From NCBI RefSeq assembly GCF_020520285.1, contig NZ_CP084742.1, positions 124,001 to 188,000 on the forward strand: 64,000 bases of DNA, in the 5' to 3' direction. Shown here piece after piece: positions 43,336 to 52,587 of the stretch. The notes beneath the pieces are model-generated. The model did no database searches, had not been told where the DNA came from, and worked only from the letters and a program-made list of their open reading frames with translations. Position 1 is the first letter of the stretch. Every line of letters starts with the position of its first letter. The stretch comes from Pseudomonas sp. L5B5. GTDB lineage: Bacteria > Pseudomonadota > Gammaproteobacteria > Pseudomonadales > Pseudomonadaceae. A program made the translations under genes and the position numbers.

Positions 43336-45081
43336 ATGAACAACGCTCTGAAGATCACGCTGGCCTCGACGCTGGCTTTTGCCTCGCTGCCAAGCCTGGC
43401 GGCGGTGGACCTGCTGCTGCACAACGGCAAGGTGTTCACCGCCGAGCGGGGCCAGCCCCTGCAACAGGCGGTGGCGGTGGAGCAGGGCAGGATCGTCCGC
43501 GTCGGCAGCGACGCCGAGGTGCTGGCGCTCAAGCAGGCGGACACCCGGGTCGTCGATCTGCAGGGCAAGGTGCTGATGCCGGGATTCATCGATAGCCACA
43601 GCCACGCGATCTTTGGGGGGCTCAAGCTCAAGGCCGCGGACCTGGACAGCCGGCAACTGCCCGTGGACGAACTGGAACAGCGCTTGCGGGGCTGGCGCGA
43701 CGACGGCAGGGCACGCCATGGCGACACCCTGAGCGTCAGCGGGTTTCCTTCCACCTACTGGAGCCAGGTGGACGCACTGGAACAACGCTTCAACCAGGGC
43801 GAGTGGGCGAATACGCCGATCCTGTTCGTCGGTTGGGACTACCACACCGGATGGGCCAACCGCGCCATGCTCAAGCGTGCCGGTATCGATGCCCAGCGGG
43901 TCAAGTCGCTCACGGGCGAGGCGGTGGCCACCATCGGTCATCATCCCGACGGCACGCCCAATGGCTTCGTGGCCGATGCCGGGCTCTCGGCGCTGACGTC
44001 CCTGGTACCATCGCCGAGCTTCGAGCAGATGGTCGACGCCGGCCGTGCCGCCCGGGACCTCAACCACAGCCTGGGCATCACCGCCCTGATGGACCCGGCA
44101 GCCAACGCCGCACCGGGCGAGGCGATGTTCGCCATGCACCCCACCGCCCAGACCGTTGGGGTGCTCCCGGTGTACAAGGCACTGGCCGACAACGGCGAGC
44201 TGGACTTGCGGGTTGCCGCGCTGATGGTCGCCAACCCCAAGAGCCGGCCTGCGGATCTCGAGGTGCTGGACCAGGTGCGCCAGCAGTTCCTCGACGTGCC
44301 CAACCTGAGCATGCCGGGCATCAAGATCTTCGCCGACGGTGTCGCCGAATTCCCGGCGCAGACCGCGTCCTTGCTCACGCCCTACAAGAACTCGCAGAAG
44401 GGCGGAGAACTGCTGATCGACCCGGCGCATTTCGGCGAGCTGGTCAGTGCCGCCGACGCCCGTGGCTGGCTGGTGCATGTGCACGCCATCGGTGATCGCG
44501 CCGTGCGTGAATCCCTCAACGGCATCGAGCAAGCCCGGCGCGAGCGCCACAGTGGCGTGGTGCACTCGATCACCCACCTGCAGATGGTCAATCCCAGGGA
44601 ATTCGCCCGTTTCAAGCCGCTGGACGTGATCGCCTCCATGCAACTGTACTGGGCGTCGGCCGATGAGCTGAGCATCGACCTGCTCAAGCCCTACATCACC
44701 GCGATGCAGTTCCAGTTCATGTACCCGGCGCGTTCGCTGTTCAAGAACGGCGCCACCATCGCCGGTGCCAGCGATTGGCCGGTGAGCACGCCCGAGCCGT
44801 GGAAGGCCATCGCCCAGGCAATCAGTCGCAAAGGCCCCAAGGGTGTGCTGAACAAGGAGGAGGGCATCGACCGTGAAACAATGTTCTACGCCTACACCCG
44901 CGACGCCGCCCGGGCCATCGGCCTGGAACGGCAGATCGGCAGCCTGGCCCCGGGCAAGCAGGCCGATTTGATCGTGCTGGACCGCGATGTGTTCCAGGTG
45001 CCCGAGGACCAGCTTGCCGGCACCCGGGTGCTGAGCACCTATTTCGCCGGGCGCGAGGTCTACAGCCGTCCGCCCGAGTAA
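43336..45081 (+). CDS. Exported amidohydrolase (YtcJ-like)
   Basis: Metal-dependent hydrolase of 581 residues with a signal peptide (MNNALKITLASTLAFASLPSLA, mature start AVDLLLHNGKVFTA). The TIM-barrel metal site begins with GFIDSHSH (HxH), followed by the later histidines in VHVHAIGDRAV and HSITHLQ, and the Asp in AGASDWPVSTPEP. YtcJ-type members have broad or unknown substrates. Divergent from the LysR gene; an intrinsic terminator follows the stop. Confidence 0.87.
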   Translation: MNNALKITLASTLAFASLPSLAAVDLLLHNGKVFTAERGQPLQQAVAVEQGRIVRVGSDAEVLALKQADTRVVDLQGKVLMPGFIDSHSHAIFGGLKLKAADLDSRQLPVDELEQRLRGWRDDGRARHGDTLSVSGFPSTYWSQVDALEQRFNQGEWANTPILFVGWDYHTGWANRAMLKRAGIDAQRVKSLTGEAVATIGHHPDGTPNGFVADAGLSALTSLVPSPSFEQMVDAGRAARDLNHSLGITALMDPAANAAPGEAMFAMHPTAQTVGVLPVYKALADNGELDLRVAALMVANPKSRPADLEVLDQVRQQFLDVPNLSMPGIKIFADGVAEFPAQTASLLTPYKNSQKGGELLIDPAHFGELVSAADARGWLVHVHAIGDRAVRESLNGIEQARRERHSGVVHSITHLQMVNPREFARFKPLDVIASMQLYWASADELSIDLLKPYITAMQFQFMYPARSLFKNGATIAGASDWPVSTPEPWKAIAQAISRKGPKGVLNKEEGIDRETMFYAYTRDAARAIGLERQIGSLAPGKQADLIVLDRDVFQVPEDQLAGTRVLSTYFAGREVYSRPPE

Positions 45082-45103
45082 CCCTCGTCCCATTGCCCAA
45101 GCC

Positions 45104-45134
45104 AACCCGCGACGTCGATCGCGGGTTTTTTTTG
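45104..45134 (+). terminator. Intrinsic terminator after the amidohydrolase
   Basis: Stem AACCCGCGA (45104-45112) with TCGCGGGTT (45119-45127), loop CGTCGA, running directly into a T tract of eight. Strong Rho-independent terminator. Confidence 0.9.
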
Positions 45135-45267
45135 CCCGGCTGGCACTGCTCTGCGATCAGGCTGCGAGCCTTGTTTCTTATGGACTTCAGGTTTTTTTGG
45201 GAAGAGTGGCCGGGCCCCTGGCAAGCCCATTTGTGCATCCGGTGATTGACGTTGGCAGCTGGTTGTC

Positions 45268-45297
45268 CCTATTCTTTGTCAATCAACAAACAATAGG
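45268..45297 (+). promoter_or_regulatory. Near-perfect inverted repeat overlapping the ribosome binding site of the isomerase gene
   Basis: Arms CCTATTCTTTGT (45268-45279) and ACAAACAATAGG (45286-45297), 11 of 12 pairing, around CAATCA. The right arm includes the AGGA of the ribosome binding site 9 bases before the ATG. As DNA it would be a good operator (for example for a LacI- or GntR-type repressor); as RNA it would hide the ribosome binding site. Confidence 0.6.
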
Positions 45298-45306
45298 AAG
45301 CATTCG

Positions 45307-46362
45307 ATGAAAACCCTCAAGGGTCCCAGCCTGCACCTGGCGCAGTTCAGTGCCGACACCCCGCCGTTCAACGACCTGCCGGGCATCGCTCGCTGGGCTG
45401 CCGACCTGGGCTTCAAGGCGTTGCAGATTCCGGCATGGGACGAGCGGCTGTTCGATGTCGCCACGGCGGCGCACAGCCAGGACTACTGCGATGAGCTCAA
45501 GGGTCGACTGGCGGAACACGGCCTGGTGATCAGCGAGCTGACCACCCATATCTTCGGCCAGCTGGTGGCGGTACATCCGGCCTACGATGCGATGTGCGAC
45601 AACTTCGCCCCCGAGGCCCTGCGCGGCAACCCCAAGGCGCGCACGGCCTGGGCCATGGACCGCATGCAACTGGCGGCCCGCGCCTCGCGGCGCCTGGGGC
45701 TGGATGACATGGGCACCTTCTCCGGGTCGCTGGCGTGGCCCTACCTGTTTCCCTTTCCCCAGCGCCCCGATGGGCTGATCGAGACCGCGTTCGCCGAGCT
45801 GGCGCGGCGCTGGCGGCCGATCCTCGATGCCTGCGACGAGCAGGGCGTCAACCTGTGCTACGAGATCCACCCCAGCGAGGACCTGCACGACGGCACCAGC
45901 TTCGAGCGCTTCTTCGATCTGGTGGATCGGCATCCGCGTTGCCACATCCTCTTCGATCCCAGCCACTTCGTGCTGCAGCAACTGGACTACCTGGCGTACC
46001 TGGATATCTACCACGAGCGCATCCGCATGTTTCACGTCAAGGATGCCGAGTTCAATCCCAGCGGGCGCCAGGGCATCTACGGCGGCTACAGCTCCTGGGT
46101 CGAGCGGGCCGGGCGGTTCCGTTCGCTCGGCGATGGCCAGGTGGATTTCAAGGCGATCTTTTCCAAGCTGGCGCAATACGACTACGGCGGCTGGGCGACC
46201 CTGGAATGGGAGTGCTGCCTCAAGGACCAGGAGGACGGCGCCCGGGAAGGCGTGGAGTTCATCAACCGCCACATGATTCGCGTCACCGAGCGGATCTTCG
46301 ACGACTTCGCCGGCGCCCGCATCGATCGCCAGCAGATCAACGCCATGCTGGGCATCGCCTGA
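45307..46362 (+). CDS. Sugar phosphate isomerase/epimerase-family protein
   Basis: A 351-residue TIM-barrel protein of the AP-endonuclease-2/xylose-isomerase-like family, which isomerise or cleave sugars and inositol derivatives with a divalent metal. Likely metal ligands: Glu in CYEIHPSEDLH, Asp/His in LFDPSHFVLQQ, His in MFHVKDAEF and Glu in ATLEWECCL. The substrate is unknown. It starts an operon with an alpha/beta hydrolase 25 bases downstream; an inverted repeat covers its ribosome binding site. Confidence 0.86.
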   Translation: MKTLKGPSLHLAQFSADTPPFNDLPGIARWAADLGFKALQIPAWDERLFDVATAAHSQDYCDELKGRLAEHGLVISELTTHIFGQLVAVHPAYDAMCDNFAPEALRGNPKARTAWAMDRMQLAARASRRLGLDDMGTFSGSLAWPYLFPFPQRPDGLIETAFAELARRWRPILDACDEQGVNLCYEIHPSEDLHDGTSFERFFDLVDRHPRCHILFDPSHFVLQQLDYLAYLDIYHERIRMFHVKDAEFNPSGRQGIYGGYSSWVERAGRFRSLGDGQVDFKAIFSKLAQYDYGGWATLEWECCLKDQEDGAREGVEFINRHMIRVTERIFDDFAGARIDRQQINAMLGIA

Positions 46363-46387
46363 CCCTTTCCCACAGAGACCGATACTG

Positions 46388-47275
46388 ATGAATGCATTCA
46401 CCGACAACACCCAGGCCCAGGCCAATGAGCTGACCCACCGCTACGTGCGCATCGACGGCCAGCGCATCCACTGCGTCAGCGCCGGCAGTGGCCGGCCAGT
46501 ACTGCTGATTCCCGGCTGGCCGCAAACCTGGTACGCCTGGCGCGAGGTGATCCAGGCCCTGGCCGCCAGGGGTTTCCAGGCCATTGCCGTGGACCCGCCG
46601 GGCACCGGGCAGTCCGACCGTCCGGAGCAGGGCTACGACACCGGCGCCGTGGCCGATGTGCTGCACCGGGTGATGGAACAACTGGGGTTCGAACGCTACA
46701 GCGTGGTCGGCCATGACGTGGGCATGTGGGTCGCCTATGCCCTGGCCAGCGACCGGCCCGAGGCCGTGGAACGCCTGGCACTGACCGAGGCGGTAATCCC
46801 GGGGCTGGCCGAGGCGCCGCCGATCTTCGTCGAACCGGGGCAGAACATCTTTCTCTGGCACTTCATGTTCAACCAGCTGCGCGACCTGCCGGAGGCGCTG
46901 ATCGCCGGGCGCGAACGGGTCTATCTCAACTACATCTTCGACAAGTGGTCCCATCGCCGCGAAGCGGTCGCCACCGAGGAGTACATCCAGGCCTATGCCG
47001 CGCCGGGTGGCCTGCGGGCGGGCTTCGCCTACTACCGGGCGATTCCCGAGACCGTGCGCCAGAACCAGCAGCGCGCCGAACGGATGCTCGACATGCCGGT
47101 GCTTGCCATCGGCGCCGAGCACGCCACCAACGATGCACCGCTGCTGACCTTGCAGGGCCGGGCCAGCAATCTGCGGGGCGCGATCGTGCCGGACTGCGGG
47201 CACTTCATCATGGAAGAGGCGCCAGAGGCTTTCCTCGCGCACTTGCTGCCCTTCCTCGAAGAGCAGGCAGGCTGA
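46388..47275 (+). CDS. Alpha/beta hydrolase (epoxide-hydrolase-like)
   Basis: A 295-residue cytoplasmic hydrolase. The nucleophile elbow is GHDVGMW with Asp as nucleophile, as in epoxide hydrolases and haloalkane dehalogenases, not Ser. The oxyanion segment is PGWPQTWYAWREV and the catalytic His is in DCGHFIMEEAPE. Between them lies a cap domain with Tyr residues. Its place behind the sugar isomerase suggests that the two act on one compound, which is unknown. Confidence 0.87.
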   Translation: MNAFTDNTQAQANELTHRYVRIDGQRIHCVSAGSGRPVLLIPGWPQTWYAWREVIQALAARGFQAIAVDPPGTGQSDRPEQGYDTGAVADVLHRVMEQLGFERYSVVGHDVGMWVAYALASDRPEAVERLALTEAVIPGLAEAPPIFVEPGQNIFLWHFMFNQLRDLPEALIAGRERVYLNYIFDKWSHRREAVATEEYIQAYAAPGGLRAGFAYYRAIPETVRQNQQRAERMLDMPVLAIGAEHATNDAPLLTLQGRASNLRGAIVPDCGHFIMEEAPEAFLAHLLPFLEEQAG

Positions 47276-47284
47276 GCCGCGGCT

Positions 47285-47320
47285 GCCGTCCCCGGGCAGG
47301 GAAAATGGCCCGGGGACGGC
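47285..47320 (+). terminator. GC-rich hairpin after the hydrolase gene
   Basis: Perfect 13-bp stem GCCGTCCCCGGGC / GCCCGGGGACGGC with a 10-base loop, 10 bases after the stop. The following TCAAATCTAA has no T tract, so it is a transcript-end hairpin of uncertain efficiency. Confidence 0.5.
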
Positions 47321-47414
47321 TCAAATCTAATATCATTTCGTCGCGGCGCCCTGTGCCGACCGCCGATCGGGCTGTACCGGTCGCCTGCTCATCCTGACGA
47401 GATCCCCGACCCCC

Positions 47415-48020
47415 ATGGCTGGAAGACCCCGCGAATTCGACCGCAACCAGGCGTTGCGCCAGGCGCTCGAACTGTTCTGGGCCCGTGGTTTCGAAACCAC
47501 CTCCATGACCGACCTGGTGGCCGCGCTGGGTATTGCCTCGGCGCGCATCTATGCCGCCTTCGGCTCCAAGGAAGCGCTGTTTCGCGAAGCCATCGAACTC
47601 TACGAACAGGATGAAGGCGGTTTCGCCGATCGGGCCCTGGCCGAAGAGCCCAGCGCCCGCGCCGCCATCGCCCGCCTGCTCGACGAGGCCGTGCAACTCT
47701 ATACCCGGCCCGGCCAACCCCTGGGCTGCATGGTGGTGTCGTCGGCGGTGAATTGCTCCAGCGACAACGACGGCGTGCGCCAGTGGTTGGCCGAGCACCG
47801 ACGCGCACGCACGGCCAGCCTCGTCGAGCGGCTGCAAGCTGCAGTAGGCTCGGGAGAATTGGCGGGTCACAGTGATGCAACTTCTCTGGGGCATTACTAC
47901 TCTACGGTGCTGCACGGGCTGTCGGTCCAGGCCCGGGACGGCGCCAGCGCCGAACAATTGCGCAAGGTGGTGGCCCTGGCCATGGGCATCCTGGATGTCG
48001 CACGCACCGAGCATTCCTAG
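47415..48020 (+). CDS. TetR-family transcriptional regulator
   Basis: A 201-residue repressor-type protein with an N-terminal TetR helix-turn-helix (FETTSMTDLVAALGIASARIYAAFGSKEALFREAIELY) and a helical ligand domain with a Cys pair (LGCMVVSSAVNCSS) that could be a redox or electrophile sensor. It lies upstream of the SotB-like exporter in the same direction, 127 bases apart, and probably controls it. Confidence 0.88.
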   Translation: MAGRPREFDRNQALRQALELFWARGFETTSMTDLVAALGIASARIYAAFGSKEALFREAIELYEQDEGGFADRALAEEPSARAAIARLLDEAVQLYTRPGQPLGCMVVSSAVNCSSDNDGVRQWLAEHRRARTASLVERLQAAVGSGELAGHSDATSLGHYYSTVLHGLSVQARDGASAEQLRKVVALAMGILDVARTEHS

Positions 48021-48102
48021 CTAACCTGCGATTCATCATCCTTGACCCGATTGCCGTGGCCGCCAGACAGCGCTACCAGCCGGACAGGGGCCCCAGTTTT
48101 CG

Positions 48103-48121
48103 CCGGATCCGCGATCCGGCC
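48103..48121. promoter_or_regulatory. Palindrome upstream of the SotB-like exporter
   Basis: Perfect inverted repeat GCCGGATC-CGC-GATCCGGC, 26 bases before the exporter ATG. It could be the operator of the adjacent TetR-type regulator, or an mRNA hairpin. Confidence 0.4.
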
Positions 48122-48147
48122 CACCGAACGAGTAGTGCGACCCCTCC

Positions 48148-49329
48148 ATGAGCAATCCCCAGGCGACACCCCAAGGTAACTGGCAGCCGGTCATCGCGTT
48201 GGCCCTGGCCGCCTTTGTCTTCAATACCACCGAGTTCGTGCCGGTAGGGCTCCTGAGCGCCATCGGCGCGAGCTTCGAGCTGGCCAGCGAGCAAGTGGGG
48301 CTGATGCTGACCATCTATGCGTGGGTGGTGTCCCTGACCTCGCTGCCGGTGATGCTGCTGACCCGCAACGTCGAGCGCCGCCGCTTGCTGACGCTGCTGT
48401 TCGGGCTGTTCATCGTCAGCCACGTGCTGTCCAGCCTGGCCACCAGCTTCGGCCTGCTGATGCTCAGTCGGATCGGCATCGCCCTGGCCCACGCGCTGTT
48501 CTGGTCGATCACCGCTTCCCTGGCCGTGCGCCTGGCACCGCCAGGCAAACAGGTGCAGGCCCTTGGCTTGCTGGCCACCGGCACCTCCCTGGCGATGGTC
48601 CTGGGCATTCCCCTGGGGCGCCTGCTGGGCGAGGCCCTGGGCTGGCGCACCACCTTCAGCGTGATCGCGGGCCTGGCAGCCGTGCTGGTGCTCTGGCTGA
48701 TCCGCACCTTGCCCCTGTTGCCCAGCCAGAACTCCGGTTCGCTGCGCAGCCTGCCGCTGTTGTTCAAGCGCCCGGCGCTGGTGGCGATCTACGTGCTGAC
48801 GGCCATGGTGGTGACGGCGCAGTTCACGGCCTACAGCTACGTCGAGCCCTTCATCAAGGTCGCTTCGGGCCTGGGTGGCGAGGTCGTGACCCTGGTGCTG
48901 CTGGTGTTCGGTGGTTCGGGAATCATCGGCTCTCTGCTGTTCAGCCGCCTGCATCGCCACAGCCCCCAGGGCTTCCTGTTGATCGCGGTGACCTTGCTGG
49001 CGCTGTGCCTGAGCCTCTTGCTGCCACTCAATGGACACGTCTGGTCGCTGGTGGCGCTGAGCGTGGTCTGGGGCATGGCGATCATGGGGTTTGGCCTGGC
49101 GCTGCAATCCAGGGTGCTGACCCTGGCGCCGGACGCCACCGACGTGGCGATGGCGATGTTCTCCGGGATCTACAACATCGGCATCGGTGGTGGTGCGCTG
49201 CTGGGTAGCTGGGTTGGCGGGCGACTGGGGTTTGCCTACGTCGGCACCGCCGGCGGCGCCCTGGCGGTCCTGGCGCTGGTGCTCTATGCCTGGTCGATCT
49301 GGCGCATGGCGCGCGCCACCCCGCAATGA
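48148..49329 (+). CDS. SotB-like MFS sugar/drug exporter
   Basis: Major-facilitator transporter of 393 residues with 12 predicted helices. It begins with the family-typical [22 protein letters not shown], has the loop-2/3 signature [19 protein letters not shown] and the segment [30 protein letters not shown] that resembles SotB/YdeA sugar efflux transporters. It probably exports sugars, amino acids or drugs by proton antiport. Downstream of the TetR gene; followed by a REP doublet. Confidence 0.87.
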   Translation: MSNPQATPQGNWQPVIALALAAFVFNTTEFVPVGLLSAIGASFELASEQVGLMLTIYAWVVSLTSLPVMLLTRNVERRRLLTLLFGLFIVSHVLSSLATSFGLLMLSRIGIALAHALFWSITASLAVRLAPPGKQVQALGLLATGTSLAMVLGIPLGRLLGEALGWRTTFSVIAGLAAVLVLWLIRTLPLLPSQNSGSLRSLPLLFKRPALVAIYVLTAMVVTAQFTAYSYVEPFIKVASGLGGEVVTLVLLVFGGSGIIGSLLFSRLHRHSPQGFLLIAVTLLALCLSLLLPLNGHVWSLVALSVVWGMAIMGFGLALQSRVLTLAPDATDVAMAMFSGIYNIGIGGGALLGSWVGGRLGFAYVGTAGGALAVLALVLYAWSIWRMARATPQ

Positions 49330-49334
49330 ACCGC

Positions 49335-49442
49335 TTCGTGCAGCCGCTGCCGCAGGCTGCGCACGGGCGCGCAGCGGCCGCAGGGCGGTGTCGGCCGATC
49401 GTTCGCTGAAGGCCCTGCGGGCCTTGTCGCAGCGGCCACAGG
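49335..49442. repeat. REP doublet (REPIN-like), copy 2
   Basis: The left arm (49335-49383) contains GCAGCCGCTGCCGCAGGCTG and the right arm (49409-49442) is in opposite orientation with GCGGCCACAGG-type sequence. The left arm matches the repeat at 1358-1398. It occupies the gap between the convergent ends of the exporter and fetF. Confidence 0.7.
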
Positions 49443-49471
49443 ATTTTGCGCAGGTTGCGTACAGAGGCAGG

Positions 49472-50689
49472 TCAGGACTGGCCCCGGGTTTGTGGCCAGG
49501 CGGCGACCAGTAGCAACAGCACCGCCGCCAGCAGGTAGGGCAGGCGCGGTTCCACGGCGTAGACCAGGGTGCCGGCCAATGGTCCGACCACCACCCCCAG
49601 GCCCTGGGCTGCGCCGATGGAGCCGGCGGTGGCACCTTGCTCGGCGGCGTCCACCGAGTTGCTGGCCAGGGCGGCGAAGGACGGGAAGATCCAGCCCATG
49701 CCCGCCGCCGACACGAAGAAGCCCAGCCACAGCACCCAGGCGTGGGCCGCAGCGATGCTCGCGGCGAACCCCACGGCGGCCACCAGGGCACCGATGCGGA
49801 TCATCCGCAGGGGCGGCCATTCCAGCTTACGTACCAGCAACTGCGAGGCGATCAGCGCCACGCCCACCAGGGTCAGGGCGATGCCGGCTGTCTGTGCCGC
49901 TGCGGCCGGGGCCATGCCCAGGCGGTCAAGGGCGAAGAAACCGACGGTGATCTGCGCCATGGCCACGCACAGCATGGACACGAACGCCACCAGCAGTGGC
50001 CGGCGCAGACGCCGGTCACCCAGGCTCACCGACTTGGGCGGCTGCTTGAGGTGCAGCTCCTGGCGTGGCAGGCGGGCGCGCAGGAACAGGAAGCCGAGCA
50101 ACGGCAACAGCGCCATGGCATAGAACGGCAGGCTCAGGCTGTAGCGTGCCAGCAAGGCGGCGATGGCCGGCCCCAGCACCAGGGCGCAGGCATTGGCCGC
50201 GCCCAGCGAGGCCATGGCCCGGGCGCGGTGCTGCGGTTCGATGTTGTCGGCGATCAGCGCATAGCCGCCCACCGGGATCGCCGCGTAGAACACCCCGATC
50301 AGCCCACGCCCCAGCAGCAACCCGGCGAAGGCCAGCAGCGCGCTGGGCAAGGCATGCAGCGCAAGGTCGATGAACAGGCTCAGGGCCAGGAAGGCCAGGG
50401 TGAAACCGCCGGTACCCAGCAGCAGGATGCGGCGTCGGCCAAGCCGGTCGCTGGCCCGGCCCCAGGGGCGGGCCAGGAGCATCCAGATCACTCCGGACAC
50501 GGTGACCGCCATGCCGGCCTGCCAGGTGGCCAGGCCAAGGATCCGGGCGATGGGGCCGATCAGCGCGACGAAGGCCATCATCGCCATGGTGCAAGCCAGG
50601 TTGGCCACCAGCAGCGGACGCAGGTCGAAGGCCGGGGTGGCCGCGGATGTCTGTTCGGTATCGAGGGGCAGTGGTTGAACGTTGCTCAT
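49472..50689 (-). CDS. fetF: MFS inner-membrane permease FetF of the enantio-pyochelin locus
   Basis: A 405-residue major-facilitator protein with 12 predicted helices (AKDRLGRRRILLLG-like loop: SDRLGRRRILLLGTGGF). It is the last gene of the fet operon, 3 bases after fetE. In P. protegens the product of the corresponding gene is reported to help carry the ferri-siderophore through the inner membrane. The sequence on its own only shows an MFS transporter; the assignment is based on gene order. Confidence 0.82.
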   Translation of the reverse strand: MSNVQPLPLDTEQTSAATPAFDLRPLLVANLACTMAMMAFVALIGPIARILGLATWQAGMAVTVSGVIWMLLARPWGRASDRLGRRRILLLGTGGFTLAFLALSLFIDLALHALPSALLAFAGLLLGRGLIGVFYAAIPVGGYALIADNIEPQHRARAMASLGAANACALVLGPAIAALLARYSLSLPFYAMALLPLLGFLFLRARLPRQELHLKQPPKSVSLGDRRLRRPLLVAFVSMLCVAMAQITVGFFALDRLGMAPAAAAQTAGIALTLVGVALIASQLLVRKLEWPPLRMIRIGALVAAVGFAASIAAAHAWVLWLGFFVSAAGMGWIFPSFAALASNSVDAAEQGATAGSIGAAQGLGVVVGPLAGTLVYAVEPRLPYLLAAVLLLLVAAWPQTRGQS

Positions 50690-50692
50690 GGT

Positions 50693-51523
50693 CTATCCCA
50701 GGGCTGAGTGAGAGGGCAGGCGGCCGTCGACCATTACCAGCGGTCGGCCACGCACCTGTTCCAGGCTGCCGTCGACGCCATAGACGTTGCGCAGCAGCTG
50801 TTGGTTGATCACTTCCAGGGCCGGGCCGGCAGCGGCTAGCCGGCCGTTGTGCAACACCACCACCTGCTGGCTGAAACCCAGGGCCAGGTTGATGTCGTGG
50901 ACCACCACCAGGGTGATCAGCTGACGCTCGCGGGTGGCACGGGTGATGGCTTCCACCACCTGGCACTGGTGATACAGGTCCAGGGCGCTGGTGGGCTCAT
51001 CCAGCAGCAGCACCCTGGGCTGGCGCACCAGTGCCTGGGCCAGCCCCACCAGTTGGCGCTGGCCGCCGGACAGGGCATCGATGGGGCGGTCGGCCAGGGC
51101 GGTCAGGTCCAGGTCGGCCAGCACCTGTTCGACCCCCTGCAGCACGGCAGGGCTTGGTCTTCCAGGAATGAATCCGGGACTGCGGTGCCCGGCCATGGCC
51201 GCGCTGAGCACGGCTTCGAAGGCGCACAAACGGGTCCGCTCGGGCAGGCTCTGGGGCAGGTAGACGATGTGTTGCGCACGCTCCACCTGGGGCAGCCGGG
51301 CGAGGTCGGTGCCATCGAGCAGCACCTGGCCCGAGGTCTTGTGCAGCCCGGCGATGCCCCGCAACAGGGTCGACTTGCCAGCTGCGTTGGGGCCGATCAA
51401 CGCGGTCACGCTGCCGGCTTGCAGGGCCGGCAAGTTCACTGCAGCGAGCACCTGGCGGCTGCCGTAGTGCATGCTCAGGCCAGCGGTGCTCAGGCCCGGG
51501 GAGGAGGATGAAGGCTGGCTCAC
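50693..51523 (-). CDS. fetE: Fe-siderophore ABC transporter ATPase FetE
   Basis: ABC ATPase of 276 residues of the siderophore/B12 type. Walker A GPNAAGKST, signature LSGGQRQLVGLAQAL, Walker B VLLLDEPTSALD and switch His in VVVHDINLAL are all present. The start is GTG 51523, overlapping the fetD stop (GTGA), which rules out the much longer upstream open frame. Energises FetCDE. Confidence 0.87.
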   Translation of the reverse strand: MSQPSSSSPGLSTAGLSMHYGSRQVLAAVNLPALQAGSVTALIGPNAAGKSTLLRGIAGLHKTSGQVLLDGTDLARLPQVERAQHIVYLPQSLPERTRLCAFEAVLSAAMAGHRSPGFIPGRPSPAVLQGVEQVLADLDLTALADRPIDALSGGQRQLVGLAQALVRQPRVLLLDEPTSALDLYHQCQVVEAITRATRERQLITLVVVHDINLALGFSQQVVVLHNGRLAAAGPALEVINQQLLRNVYGVDGSLEQVRGRPLVMVDGRLPSHSALG

Positions 51524-52587
51524 AGGGCACCTCGACGGTTGCGCATGACAATGGCCATGAAGAACGGAATGCCCACCAGGGCGGTGACGATGCCCACCGG
51601 GATCAGCACCCCGGGGATCAGCGCCTTGCTGGCCACCGAGGCCATGGACAGGATCAACCCGCCGCTGAGCACGCTGGCCGGCAGGAACAGCCGGTGGTCC
51701 TCGCCCACCAGCAGCCGGGCGATGTGGGGGGCGATCAGGCCGATGAAGCCGATGGTGCCGACGAAGGACACCGCCAGCGCCGACAGCAGACTGATGCGCA
51801 GCAGTGATAGCAGGCGCAGGCGGCCGACATCGATACCGAAGCTGCGGGCCCGCTCCTCGCCCAGGGTCAGGGCGGTCAGGGCCCAGCTCTGGCGCAGGGA
51901 AAACGGCAGGCACAACAGCAGCGCCACCGCCAGGATCGCCAGCTTTTCCCAGGAGGCGCGAGCCAGGCTGCCCAGGGTCCAGAACACCAGTTGCTGCAGG
52001 CTGTCCTGGCTGGCGACGAACTGCAGCAGGGCCACCAGCGCGTTGAAGGCGAACACCAGGGCGATGCCGAACAGCACCAGGCTCTCCACGCCGAAACCGC
52101 GCCAGCGCGCCAGCAGGTACAGCAGGGCCACCGAGGCCAGGGCAAACACGAAGGCATTGGCCGAGATCAGGTACTGCGCCGGCACACCGGGCAGGCCCAG
52201 GCCGAGGACAATGGCCAGCGCTGCACCGAAGGCCGCGGCGGCGGATACGCCAAGGGTGAAGGGGCTGGCCAGGGGGTTGTCGAGCACGGTCTGCATCTCG
52301 GCCCCGGCCAGTGCCAGGGCAGCACCCACCAGAACCGCCATCAGGGCGTAGGGCAGGCGTACATTCCACACGATCACCGCCTCGACTCGCGGCATCGAGG
52401 CCGGGTCCCACAGCACCTGCAGCAGGCGCCCAAGGCTCATGCCCGAAGGCCCGGTGGTGATATCCAGGGCCAGGGACAGCAGCAAGGCCAGCGCCAGGCC
52501 GGACAACAACAGGACCCGCCGGCCATGGCGCCGGCGGTAGTGACTCGAAGCAACGGGTTCTTGCACGTCGGTCGCCGCCTGGGTCAT
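51520..52587 (-). CDS. fetD: Fe-siderophore ABC transporter permease FetD
   Basis: FecCD/BtuC-type permease of 355 residues. The N-terminus (about 25 residues) is polar, then about nine to ten helices follow. Characteristic segments: VRLPYALMAVLVGAALALAGAEMQTVLDNPLASPFTLGVSAAAAFGAAL and the coupling region GFIGLIAPHIARLLVGEDHR. Overlaps both neighbours by four bases, so it is part of the fet operon. Confidence 0.88.
   Translation of the reverse strand: MTQAATDVQEPVASSHYRRRHGRRVLLLSGLALALLLSLALDITTGPSGMSLGRLLQVLWDPASMPRVEAVIVWNVRLPYALMAVLVGAALALAGAEMQTVLDNPLASPFTLGVSAAAAFGAALAIVLGLGLPGVPAQYLISANAFVFALASVALLYLLARWRGFGVESLVLFGIALVFAFNALVALLQFVASQDSLQQLVFWTLGSLARASWEKLAILAVALLLCLPFSLRQSWALTALTLGEERARSFGIDVGRLRLLSLLRISLLSALAVSFVGTIGFIGLIAPHIARLLVGEDHRLFLPASVLSGGLILSMASVASKALIPGVLIPVGIVTALVGIPFFMAIVMRNRRGAL

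Noticed and set aside
49472-50689. fetF as an unrelated drug exporter
   Set aside because: Though MFS proteins are often drug exporters, it follows fetE by 3 bases in the same direction and matches the expected last gene of the fet operon.
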